15,093 nucleotides of DNA from JAAYCI01 sp031551695. Lineage in GTDB: Bacteria > Bacillota > Clostridia > Oscillospirales > Ruminococcaceae. Made by a program: the position numbers and the translations under genes. Below the pieces are notes generated by a model. That model was not told where the DNA came from. It saw only the letters and a program-made list of their open reading frames with translations, and ran no database searches. The stretch is from the NCBI GenBank assembly GCA_031551695.1, contig JAVBNG010000052.1, forward strand, positions 1-15,093. The letters are read 5' to 3'. Numbering within the stretch: position 1 is the stretch's first letter; each line of letters begins with the position of its first letter. Below are positions 7,753 through 13,547 of the stretch, one piece after another.

Positions 7753-8874
7753 ATGGAAAGTTTTACCGCGTTTTTTAGCGACAATACTAACTTTTTCAGC
7801 GGCCTGTTCGTCGCCTTGCTGCTTGGGGCCGCCTTGTTTGTGCTGGCCATATTGCTGAACCGCGTTATTTTCCCAAAAATCCTCCGGAATATCGACAAAG
7901 AGAAACACCCCGTCATCCGCATCCTTTTAAAAGGGTTCCAAAAGCCCGTCAACCTTTTCCTCAAAATCTTCAGCCTGTGTGTCGTATTGTTCCTCGCTGG
8001 CCAAAATCCGCTTGCGGGTGTCCCAAACTATATTGCCACATTCATTGAGACCCTTCCCGCCTTTGCCACAAAAATCGCGCGCGTCACACTCATCGTTTCC
8101 GTCACCTGGGGGCTTTTGGGGTCTAACAGCGTCACCGAACTCCTTTTGCAAAAAGTGCGCCACAAGCTCGATTGGAAGCTCAGCCGCAGTGTCATCCATT
8201 TTCTTACGGCGGTGTTCAACGTCATTGTGGTGCTGTCAGCGGTGTTCTCCTTGCTTACTGAATTCAATTTCGACGTATACACGCTGCTTGCCGGCCTTGG
8301 CATCGGCGGCCTCACCATCGCCCTTGCCGCACAGGACTCCGCCTCCAACTTTTTCGGCGGCCTTGTCCTCATCATCGAAAAGCCCTTCGAAATCGGAGAC
8401 CGCATCGTCTGCGGTGATGTGACCGGCACCGTGGAGGATATCAACTTGCGCAGCACCAAAGTGCGCACAGACGACGGCAGCCTTACCATTGTGCCAAACG
8501 CCAAAATCAGCAGCGCCGCCGTAACCAACTGGAGCGGTGTGATGAAGCAGCGCCGCGCCGACATCACCCTCAACGTCAAATACTCTACCGGCAAGGAACA
8601 ACTTCGCAGTTTTATTTCGTCTATTCGCAATATATTGGAAACCGACCCCGAAATCGTCAGCGACAGCGTCATGGTTCGATTTAGCGAATTTGGCGACAGT
8701 TCGCTCAATATCCGGATAGTGTTCTACACGTCCATTCCAGATTACACCGGCCACATGCGCGTGCGCGAACGCGTGAACTATGCCATACTGGACGCCGCCA
8801 AAGAGCAAAATATCCAGTTTGCCTTCCCGTCCACCACGGTCTACCTTTCCGGCAACACAAAAAATAACCTCTGA
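7753..8874 (+). CDS. Small-conductance mechanosensitive channel, MscS family
   Basis: MscS-type channels open under membrane tension and release solutes during hypo-osmotic shock. The 373-residue protein has about four to five hydrophobic helices, near 15-37, 67-84, 97-116, 147-170 and 177-197. The last contains the Gly/Ala-rich pore helix LLAGLGIGGLTIALAAQD. It leads into the conserved NFFGGLVLIIEKPFEIGDRI and the beta-domain motif GTVEDINLRSTKVRT, with IVPNAKI just after. The C-terminal alpha/beta vestibule runs to about 365. An AGAGGG lies 5 bases before the ATG. The extra N-terminal helices make it longer than E. coli MscS (286 residues) and nearer to YbdG/YnaI-type members. It is the last gene before a strong terminator. 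Confidence 0.94.
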   Translation: MESFTAFFSDNTNFFSGLFVALLLGAALFVLAILLNRVIFPKILRNIDKEKHPVIRILLKGFQKPVNLFLKIFSLCVVLFLAGQNPLAGVPNYIATFIETLPAFATKIARVTLIVSVTWGLLGSNSVTELLLQKVRHKLDWKLSRSVIHFLTAVFNVIVVLSAVFSLLTEFNFDVYTLLAGLGIGGLTIALAAQDSASNFFGGLVLIIEKPFEIGDRIVCGDVTGTVEDINLRSTKVRTDDGSLTIVPNAKISSAAVTNWSGVMKQRRADITLNVKYSTGKEQLRSFISSIRNILETDPEIVSDSVMVRFSEFGDSSLNIRIVFYTSIPDYTGHMRVRERVNYAILDAAKEQNIQFAFPSTTVYLSGNTKNNL

Positions 8875-8918
8875 TTTCTTATGCCTTATGTGGCACTCCT
8901 ACAAGTTCCCTGAAAAAC

Positions 8919-8957
8919 AAACCAACACATCCGCTGTGGATAGATTGGTTTTTTGTT
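8919..8957. terminator. Bidirectional terminator between converging genes
   Basis: AAACCAA (8919-8925) pairs with TTGGTTT (8945-8951). An inner stem ATCC/GGAT (8929-8932 and 8938-8941) sits across a symmetric 3+3 internal loop. A T-run follows on the plus strand (TTTTTTGTTT), and on the minus strand the mirrored A-run (AAAAACAAA) gives a U-tail. It ends both the mnmA-mscS transcript and the minus-strand kinase transcript. Confidence 0.85.
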
Positions 8958-8972
8958 TATAGGGTGGTGATA

Positions 8973-10043
8973 CTAGCCCCGGTTATCTGAGGTGACGATC
9001 ACCACATCACAGCTTTCGCGCACAGCCTGCTCTACAAAATAACGGTTTTCCATCGGGATCCACTCGTTAAAAAAGCGTGTGGCCATCTCTGGGTTGCGCG
9101 CTTTTACGCGTTTTGCCTGCACGTCGGCGTCTACACACAGAAATATCCGCACGTCGCACGCCGCGTTCACCTCCCGGCTCAAGGAATAGACTCCCTCCAA
9201 CACGGTCAGGGGCCCTGCCGGCACCTGTTTCACCTCACCCATTTCCCCCGTTTCACAGTTATATGCGCCGTACTGGAAGGCACGGTCATCAGCCGCCAGC
9301 TTTGCTACAGGCGCCAGGCGCTCATAATCCACGTTTCCGCCGGGCTGTGCACGGCGCGCGGCGGTGCGCTGCCCCGGCTGCAGGAAAAAGTCGTCCGCAT
9401 GCACCACACCGCATCCGTACACCTCCGCCAACAGCGCCGACAGACCGCTTTTGCCCGCCGCGCACATGCCGTCAATACCTGTCAGCACATGCGGCTTTTG
9501 TGCCAGCTTGCTGTCGATGGCGGCAAACACCGGCAGGTACCTCGCCGTTTGCACACGCATCACGCGGTAATGCGGGCTATATAAGGCGCGAAACCGCTCA
9601 CTGTGCGAAACCGGAGGAAACCCATCCTTCGCGTATCCCTCTAAAAAAGACGCGACGGCTTCCGCCTTGTACGGAAGTTCCCCCGCTTCACCCATAGCGC
9701 GCAGCACCGCCAGCTTGTCCCGCAGCCCGCCGGCCGTACCCTGCTGCAAAGCGGCGTCTATGGCGCAAAGCCTTGTAAAGGTGCCTGCGCAAGGCAGTGT
9801 TCCCATGGCGGATAAATGCACTCGGCAAATGCCGCCTCCGATGTCTGTATAACACTGCGGCGGCCGGGAGCACAGTTCCGGCAGCTCAAGTTCCTCCCGC
9901 AGCCGACGGCAAAACGCCTCGGCATCCTCCAGCAGGTGCCCCGCACCCAGTTCATTTTGATACAATAGCTTTACACAGTCCACAAGTTCCATCCCCGGGT
10001 ACATTTGCAAATGTGCAAAAACAAGCGTTTTCACGTCTTTCAT
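8973..10043 (-). CDS. P-loop kinase resembling uridine kinase/phosphoribulokinase, with a clostridial N-terminal domain
   Basis: From the ATG at 10043 the product has 356 residues. This start gives MKDVKTL and has GGGGGAG about 9 bases upstream; the next ATG upstream (10052) is too close to that site, and the promoter at 10095-10123 excludes much longer forms. The C-terminal half has the Walker A loop GMCAAGKS (192-199), HADDFF (215-220) at the position of the substrate-binding Asp of uridine kinases, GNVDYERL, and LEGVYSL as in the kinase strand 'EGI/EG' motif. This suggests phosphorylation of a nucleoside or sugar-like substrate. The first 180 residues (YPGMELVDCVKLLYQNELGAGHLL and onwards) form a separate conserved domain that I have seen only next to such kinases in Clostridia and whose function I do not know. 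The true substrate is unknown. It is a single-gene transcript. Confidence 0.82.
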   Translation of the reverse strand: MKDVKTLVFAHLQMYPGMELVDCVKLLYQNELGAGHLLEDAEAFCRRLREELELPELCSRPPQCYTDIGGGICRVHLSAMGTLPCAGTFTRLCAIDAALQQGTAGGLRDKLAVLRAMGEAGELPYKAEAVASFLEGYAKDGFPPVSHSERFRALYSPHYRVMRVQTARYLPVFAAIDSKLAQKPHVLTGIDGMCAAGKSGLSALLAEVYGCGVVHADDFFLQPGQRTAARRAQPGGNVDYERLAPVAKLAADDRAFQYGAYNCETGEMGEVKQVPAGPLTVLEGVYSLSREVNAACDVRIFLCVDADVQAKRVKARNPEMATRFFNEWIPMENRYFVEQAVRESCDVVIVTSDNRG

Positions 10044-10094
10044 CCGTCGCATCTCCCCCTTTTCGCCTCCCAATATCCCTGATTGTTCAATCAT

Positions 10095-10123
10095 ATTGTA
10101 TCCAGATTCCCCTATGCAGGCAA
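10095..10123 (-). promoter_or_regulatory. Promoter of the uridine-kinase-like gene
   Basis: On the minus strand TTGCCT (10118-10123) and TACAAT (10095-10100) are separated by exactly 17 bases. The expected transcript start lies about 45 bases ahead of the chosen ATG at 10043, which supports that start over the longer reading frame. Confidence 0.65.
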
Positions 10124-10140
10124 GAATGTGCATGACCATC

Positions 10141-10190
10141 AAAACGAACGCAAACAGCCCCGGCAAACCTCAAATTGTTTACCGGAGCTG
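10141..10190 (-). terminator. Terminator of the Big_2/C39 protein gene
   Basis: Reading the minus strand, a 14-bp stem (10177-10190 pairing with 10155-10168, all paired with two G-U pairs) with an 8-base loop is followed by TTTGCGTTCGTTTT. It lies 13 bases after the gene's stop and just ahead of the next minus-strand promoter, so the two minus genes are separate transcripts. Confidence 0.85.
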
Positions 10191-10202
10191 CTTTCTTACG
10201 TC

Positions 10203-11822
10203 TTACTGTTTTGTCGCCACGCGGTACCCGTCAAATTGGTCCCACGTGTTAAAGCTGGTTCCCGGGCGGCCGATGGGAATGCCGTTCCAGCCCACCCAGG
10301 CCGGGTCGTTGAACAGCACCTGTTTCGAGGCAATATCGTAATATGCCAAAACCATGTGCGCCCCGCCCCAGTTGCTGTTGTATCCGTACAGCATGATCCC
10401 TTGCGGGTTTGCCTTGGCGGCGGCCTTGATCTGCTTCGCCTTCGAGCTGGCCAAACCCGTCAGCGTCTGGTGGCTGATGTTCACGCCTTTTTTTTCGCAA
10501 ATGACTGCCCAACTGGTGATATACGTTGTATTTCCATTTATTTTCCAAATTTCATAGGGCGTTGTTGTAATACCCAGCGTATCAATCGCCATCGCCACCG
10601 TGCAGGTGTAACAGCCGGTGCCATAGTCAGGCACCTTCCCTCTCAGGTCGGTGATTTGGCTGTAATAGGTTGGCGGATATTTTTGCGTTGCCTCCACACG
10701 CAGCGTCCAAGTGCCGGCCACACCGCTGCCGTCCTTGGATTTCGCGGTGATTACCGCCTCACCAACCACGCCCTTCAGCGTCACGTTTCCGTTTTGGTCC
10801 ACAGTTGCCACTTTTTTGCGGCTGCTGCTCCATTCCAGCTCGGGAAGCATGGCATCCGCGGGTTTCACCTTCGCTTTCAGGGCAAACGGCGCCGTTTCTG
10901 CCGTAATGCGCCCGGTCGGCCCCTTCAGGCTGATGCCAGTCACCCATTTTCCCACGCGCACCTTGCATCTTGCTTTGAACTTGCCGTCCTCCGTGGTGGC
11001 GGTGATGGTGGCGGACTTGCCGCTTTGCAGGGCGGTCACTTTTCCGGTGGTAAGCCCCACAGACACCGCCGCCGGGTTACTGGACGTCCATGTCACTTTT
11101 TTGTTGGCCGCATCGGCGGGCAAAACCGCCGCTTTCAGCTTTGCGCTTTTGTTCGGCAGCAGCGTCAGCGTTTTCTTGTTCACCGTAACGCCGGTCACTT
11201 GCTGCTTCACGCGCACTTTGCACGTGCCTTTTTTGCTGCCGTCCCGCGCAAAGGCCGTAATTTTGGCCGTACCCTGCCGCAGGCCCTTCACTTTTCCGTT
11301 TGCCACACTGGCAACCGCCGGGTTGCTGCTTTCCCACCGCGAAATGGCTTTGTCCGCCGCATCCTCCGGCGTAATCACCGGCGTCAGCCGCAGCGTCTTG
11401 CCCACTTTCAGCTCATAGGCCTTCTTCTCAAAGCCGACCTTCTTCACGCGCTTTCCAACAAAAACCTCGCAGGTGGCAAATGTGCCACTGCCGTCCCTTG
11501 CGGTGCAGGTGATGATTGCCGTGCCGTTTCCCTTGGCTGTCACCTTGCCGTCGTTCACCGCAGCAACGCTTTTTTTGCTGCTGTGCCATTTCACGGCGGT
11601 GTTATCGGCATCCGCCGGAAGCACTGTGTACTTTAAAACCGCTGTTTTCCCCGCGGCTGCCAAGTGAATCACAGGCTGTTCCAGCACCACTTCGCTCACT
11701 TCCACCGGCAAAGCGGTCTCCTCCGGCGGTGCGGCTTCCTCTGCCAGCGCCGTTACAGGCGCCGCAAAAAACAGCGCCAAAACGACAAACCCAAACACCA
11801 AAACTCTCCGCAATCGCTCCAT
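10203..11822 (-). CDS. Secreted protein with four Big_2 Ig-like domains and a C39-like cysteine peptidase domain
   Basis: From the ATG at 11822 (GGAGG five bases ahead) the product has 539 residues. It begins with a signal peptide: basic MERLRR, a hydrophobic core, and a likely cut near TALAEE. Four tandem Big_2-type bacterial Ig-like domains follow (about residues 35-380). Each has the pattern 'VLPADA..KVTWTSSNPAVASV..GKVTA..GTATITA', which usually mediates adhesion or forms a stalk. The last 155 residues look like a C39-like papain-fold peptidase: Q389, C404 in GCYTCTVAMAID aligned with the family's GCGPTSLAM, H489 in GAHMVLAYYD and D506 in FNDPAW. C407 is an additional cysteine where the family usually has Thr/Ser. 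A cell-surface peptidase or amidase is likely, but the substrate is unknown. There is no sortase motif or membrane anchor, so it should be released or held by non-covalent contacts. Confidence 0.88.
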   Translation of the reverse strand: MERLRRVLVFGFVVLALFFAAPVTALAEEAAPPEETALPVEVSEVVLEQPVIHLAAAGKTAVLKYTVLPADADNTAVKWHSSKKSVAAVNDGKVTAKGNGTAIITCTARDGSGTFATCEVFVGKRVKKVGFEKKAYELKVGKTLRLTPVITPEDAADKAISRWESSNPAVASVANGKVKGLRQGTAKITAFARDGSKKGTCKVRVKQQVTGVTVNKKTLTLLPNKSAKLKAAVLPADAANKKVTWTSSNPAAVSVGLTTGKVTALQSGKSATITATTEDGKFKARCKVRVGKWVTGISLKGPTGRITAETAPFALKAKVKPADAMLPELEWSSSRKKVATVDQNGNVTLKGVVGEAVITAKSKDGSGVAGTWTLRVEATQKYPPTYYSQITDLRGKVPDYGTGCYTCTVAMAIDTLGITTTPYEIWKINGNTTYITSWAVICEKKGVNISHQTLTGLASSKAKQIKAAAKANPQGIMLYGYNSNWGGAHMVLAYYDIASKQVLFNDPAWVGWNGIPIGRPGTSFNTWDQFDGYRVATKQ

Positions 11823-11875
11823 GATTCCTCCACGTTCCCCCGGAATGCATTCATGCTCTAAAAAACATTGCCACA

Positions 11876-11904
11876 ATGATACATATTTTTGTCGAATTTG
11901 TAAA
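11876..11904 (-). promoter_or_regulatory. Promoter of the Big_2/C39 protein gene
   Basis: On the minus strand TTTACA (11899-11904) and TATCAT (11876-11881) are 17 bases apart. The transcript would start about 45 bases before the ATG at 11822. Confidence 0.65.
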
Positions 11905-11921
11905 GCCCCTATTTTAGGCCT

Positions 11922-11937
11922 TTGCCACAAATGGCAA
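11922..11937. promoter_or_regulatory. Palindrome upstream of the Big_2/C39 promoter, candidate operator
   Basis: TTGCCA and TGGCAA form a perfect 6-bp inverted repeat around CAAA. It is centred about 28 bases upstream of the -35 box at 11899-11904. The same TTGCCACAA word recurs at 11868-11876, at the edge of the -10 box, exactly 54 bases away (about five helical turns). This arrangement suits a dimeric regulator that binds both sites. No regulator is identified. Confidence 0.4.
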
Positions 11938-11941
11938 CAAC

Positions 11942-11967
11942 AAAACCGCCAAAAACGGCAGTTTTTT
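11942..11967 (-). terminator. Candidate terminator closing the leftward small-gene transcript
   Basis: AAAAC-GCC and GGC-GTTTT arms (11942-11950 with 11957-11965, one internal C/A mismatch) enclose a 6-base loop. On the minus strand the hairpin is followed by TTTTGTTG, so it can end a transcript coming from 12,350. It also has a T-run on the plus strand, but nothing is transcribed rightward into it. It may mark the left edge of the AT-rich island. Confidence 0.5.
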
Positions 11968-12025
11968 GAGGTTCAAAGTCTGTTCCCAACACACCCGAAA
12001 AATGCGTTTTGTTAAACAATTTTAT

Positions 12026-12166
12026 TTAGTGAGTTTGGCAGGGCCTATTCCCATTGTCTTCATTATCCATATCTTTGAAACGATCTGATTTTTTTCCAAG
12101 AAGGATCATGCAAATAGTCGGATCGCTCATCAAGTGTGAACAAAGCTGCACATGCCAGTCAGTCAC
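12026..12166 (-). CDS. Possible small ORF (46 residues) overlapping the acidic small gene
   Basis: A GTG at 12166 opens a 46-codon frame that overlaps the end of the 52-residue gene by 8 bases, with GGGGG three bases ahead, an arrangement suited to translational reinitiation. The peptide runs TDWHVQLCSHLM, then a hydrophobic ICMILL, and ends hydrophilic and Asn/Asp rich. I recognise no family. Its length, GTG start and close ribosome binding site make it marginal. In its favour, it fills the space between the upstream small gene and the candidate terminator at 11942-11967. Confidence 0.3.
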   Translation of the reverse strand: MTDWHVQLCSHLMSDPTICMILLGKKSDRFKDMDNEDNGNRPCQTH

Positions 12167-12317
12167 GTTCCCCCAGATCCTCTGTAATTATGATATCATA
12201 TTGCTTGGGATCTTCCAATGCCGATTCCTCGCCTTCCAGTTGTGCTTGAATTAATAATTCTATCGCATCGGCAACCTTGCCTGCCAAACGCAAGTACATG
12301 GATTTATAATCTGGCAT
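12159..12317 (-). CDS. Small acidic protein (52 residues) divergent from an XRE repressor
   Basis: The frame starts with ATG at 12317 and reads MPDYKSMYLRLAGKVADAIE, then a helical, Glu-rich stretch, ending in EDLGERD. Against about 13 acidic residues there are only 5 basic ones. The opening 'MPDYKxMY..L...V.DAIE.L..AQ' matches a type of small protein I have often seen near phage-like repressors in Clostridia; its function is unknown to me. Support for a real gene comes from a near-perfect promoter (TTGATA-17-TATAAT) 36 bases upstream, an operator in that promoter and a GGGAAGAG just before the ATG. The predicted form is a short coiled or helical peptide, with no membrane segment. It could be the effector that the neighbouring repressor keeps silent, an inhibitor, or a relic of phage lytic-side genes. 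Confidence 0.75.
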   Translation of the reverse strand: MPDYKSMYLRLAGKVADAIELLIQAQLEGEESALEDPKQYDIIITEDLGERD

Positions 12318-12352
12318 ACTCTTCCCATCAGCTCCATTGCTTTTTTACAACT

Positions 12353-12381
12353 ATTATAATACGCGATTTGCGTATTATCAA
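12353..12381 (-). promoter_or_regulatory. Leftward promoter for the acidic small gene
   Basis: On the minus strand TTGATA (12376-12381) and a perfect TATAAT (12353-12358) are separated by 17 bases. It is the strongest consensus promoter in the window. Its spacer is filled by an inverted repeat, so repression by a bound dimer is expected. Confidence 0.85.
12356..12378. promoter_or_regulatory. Operator O1 (inverted repeat inside the leftward promoter)
   Basis: Perfect 9-bp arms ATAATACGC and GCGTATTAT flank a GATTT centre. The repeat spans the whole spacer and touches both the -10 and the -35 of the leftward promoter. It shares its core with O2. The adjacent XRE protein is the natural candidate to bind it, which is inference. 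Confidence 0.8.
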
Positions 12382-12386
12382 GTGAA

Positions 12387-12405
12387 TATGCGCATTTTGC
12401 GTATA
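12387..12405. promoter_or_regulatory. Operator O2 (second copy, next to the rightward promoter)
   Basis: Arms TATGCGC and GCGTATA flank ATTTT, with a single mismatch between arms. The shared consensus with O1 is ATRCGC, five bases, GCGTAT. Its centre is 29 bases from the O1 centre, and it ends 3 bases before the -35 of the repressor promoter. Binding there could autoregulate the repressor. A further half-site GCGTAA lies at 12467-12472, overlapping the repressor start codon. Confidence 0.75.
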
Positions 12406-12408
12406 AAT

Positions 12409-12437
12409 TTGTTTTCATTTCCTCCACACACTATACT
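12409..12437 (+). promoter_or_regulatory. Rightward promoter of the XRE-ImmA operon
   Basis: TTGTTT (12409-12414) and TATACT (12432-12437) are separated by 17 bases, giving a leader of about 28 bases before the repressor ATG at 12472. It is divergent from the leftward promoter, with the two operators between and within them. Confidence 0.7.
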
Positions 12438-12471
12438 TTTTATATATGAGTGCAGGTAGGAGTGATGCGTA

Positions 12472-12819
12472 ATGTCAATGGGGCCCAGATTACGAAAATT
12501 GATTGAATATAACAAGACAACGCAAACGGAATTAGCCAAGAAACTTGATATTTCCCTGTCAACATTAAACGGTTACATCACCGACTACCGTGAACCGGAT
12601 ATACACATGCTTTCGAAGTTGGCCAAAGCATTGAATACCACAACAGACTATTTGGTAAATGGTGAAATTTCTAACAGCACTCAAAGCAAATTTTACCATG
12701 AAACGATAAAGGTTATCGCACACAATGAAGGGATAACGCTGACCAAGGAACAGGAAGCAGCTATTACCAAATATATGAAGTTTATCGTGGCCGATGGCAA
12801 AACGGATGATACCAAATGA
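12472..12819 (+). CDS. XRE-family (Cro/CI-type) transcriptional repressor
   Basis: The 115-residue protein has an N-terminal helix-turn-helix domain (about 5-62). TQTELAKKL forms the first helix, SLSTLNGYI (28-36) is the recognition helix, and REPDIHMLSKLAKALNTTTDYLV is the family's closing helices. Residues 65-115 form a short helical tail, probably for dimerisation or for contact with the neighbouring peptidase. An AGGAG (12458-12462) lies 9 bases before the ATG. The next gene overlaps its stop as ATGA. The pairing with an ImmA-type peptidase mirrors ImmR-ImmA of ICEBs1 and similar phage repressors, where the repressor blocks a divergent promoter until cleaved. Codon use is clearly more AT-rich than in the flanking genes, suggesting horizontal origin. 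Confidence 0.93.
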   Translation: MSMGPRLRKLIEYNKTTQTELAKKLDISLSTLNGYITDYREPDIHMLSKLAKALNTTTDYLVNGEISNSTQSKFYHETIKVIAHNEGITLTKEQEAAITKYMKFIVADGKTDDTK

Positions 12820-13397
12820 AAATTGCATTAGAAATGTATCCCGAAGCCTATTGGACCGCCCAATCCATACATGAACGTTATGCACTATTTTTCCCTTTAA
12901 ATGTCAGCCGTTTGTTGGATTGTATGAGCTCTTATAAAATCCACGATTTGTCATCTTGGACCTTCAATACAACATGTGCCCAAAGTGAAACAGAAATGCT
13001 CTACCCCAAAAGGGCCTGGACAATCTACAACGAAAACCTGGATACTTATCTGGTTGTGTGGAACAAAAACATGGATCGTTCCTCCATACGCTTTTCTGTT
13101 GCACATGAACTGGGTCACATCCTGCTAAACCATGAACGGGGCTGGCTAACGGATCGAACGCTGAAAAAGCAATATAAAGAAAGTGAAGCAAGTGCGTTTG
13201 CCAGATATTTATTGGCACCGTTTGGTGCAATTCAGTGCCTACTTCACACAAAACCTTTTAATGCGCGATTGGTATCCAAATATTTTGGGCTTCCCTACGC
13301 ATCGGCGCGGGAGCTTCGCTATGATTATGAATATTGGCTGCTGGCAAAAAATGGCATGCCACATGAAAACCGGCCAACATATTACAATAACACGTAA
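12816..13397 (+). CDS. ImmA/IrrE family metallopeptidase
   Basis: The 193-residue product has the zinc-binding HELGH (97-101) in SVAHELGHILLNHE and a downstream glutamate, E124, in SEASAFARYLLAP, the usual third ligand of this gluzincin-like family. ImmA-type enzymes cleave the XRE repressor encoded beside them and so release mobile-element genes; IrrE/DdrO in Deinococcus works similarly for DNA-damage response. The start ATG overlaps the repressor stop (ATGA), so the two are made together. The stretch before the catalytic motif (about 40-90) and the C-terminal part (140-185, YFGLPYASARELRYDYEYW) show no further domain I recognise. Its activating signal is unknown. The stop codon lies inside the terminator hairpin. 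Confidence 0.92.
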   Translation: MKIALEMYPEAYWTAQSIHERYALFFPLNVSRLLDCMSSYKIHDLSSWTFNTTCAQSETEMLYPKRAWTIYNENLDTYLVVWNKNMDRSSIRFSVAHELGHILLNHERGWLTDRTLKKQYKESEASAFARYLLAPFGAIQCLLHTKPFNARLVSKYFGLPYASARELRYDYEYWLLAKNGMPHENRPTYYNNT

Positions 13398-13415
13398 TAT
13401 ATCGGCCGGTTTTTT
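13366..13415 (+). terminator. Terminator of the XRE-ImmA operon, overlapping the stop codon
   Basis: AAAACCGGCC (13366-13375) pairs with GGCCGGTTTT (13404-13413), enclosing a second stem ATATTAC/GTAATAT (13379-13385 and 13394-13400) across 3+3 internal loops, followed by TTTTTT. The peptidase stop TAA (13395-13397) sits in the inner stem, so the last nine codons are part of the terminator. Confidence 0.9.
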
Positions 13416-13464
13416 ATTCCCACTCGACTACTTCAACCATCTTATGGCCTATTCTTGGTGTTTT

Positions 13465-13506
13465 GCAGAGCAAATACTAAACTTATTTGTTTAATATTTG
13501 CTCTGC
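13465..13506. repeat. 42-base near-perfect palindrome
   Basis: The 12-bp perfect outer arms GCAGAGCAAATA and TATTTGCTCTGC continue, after one mismatch, into 5-bp inner arms TAAAC/GTTTA around TTATTT. No T-run follows on either strand beyond what the arms contain, so it is not a standard terminator. It could be a recombination or end site of a lost element, a protein-binding site, or a small hairpin RNA. Confidence 0.7.
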
Positions 13507-13528
13507 TATTTGTGGCTTTCCTTACTTT

Positions 13529-13547
13529 TAGTATCAAAATAGTATCA
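13529..13547. repeat. Tandem 8-bp direct repeat TAGTATCA
   Basis: TAGTATCA occurs twice (13529-13536 and 13540-13547) separated by AAA, an 11-base period close to one helical turn. It lies 22 bases right of the palindrome. Such paired words can be recombinase or regulator arm sites; no function is shown here. Confidence 0.5.

Noticed and set aside
9077..9697. 206-codon plus-strand frame opposite the kinase gene
   Set aside because: It is Pro/Arg/His-rich antisense shadow without domains, and the kinase motifs on the minus strand are clear.
10044..10166. N-terminal extension of the uridine-kinase-like protein up to 10166
   Set aside because: The promoter at 10095-10123 lies inside this extension, and the better ribosome binding site favours the ATG at 10043.
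10083..11636. 517-codon plus-strand open frame opposite the Big_2/C39 gene
   Set aside because: It is an antisense shadow: His/Arg/Gly-rich, without domains. The minus strand has a signal peptide, four Ig-like domains, a peptidase domain, promoter and terminator.
11823..11930. 36-residue N-terminal extension of the Big_2/C39 protein
   Set aside because: It would put the signal peptide inside the protein and overlaps the promoter; GGAGG directly precedes the ATG at 11822.
12054..12254. 66-codon plus-strand frame MSSLSISLKRSDFF...
   Set aside because: It lies opposite the acidic small gene, lacks a good ribosome binding site and has a composition unlike a folded protein. The minus-strand frame has a promoter and operator.
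12356..12405. Short CRISPR-like repeat
   Set aside because: There are only two imperfect copies of an inverted repeat with one short gap, placed in promoters; operators explain them better.
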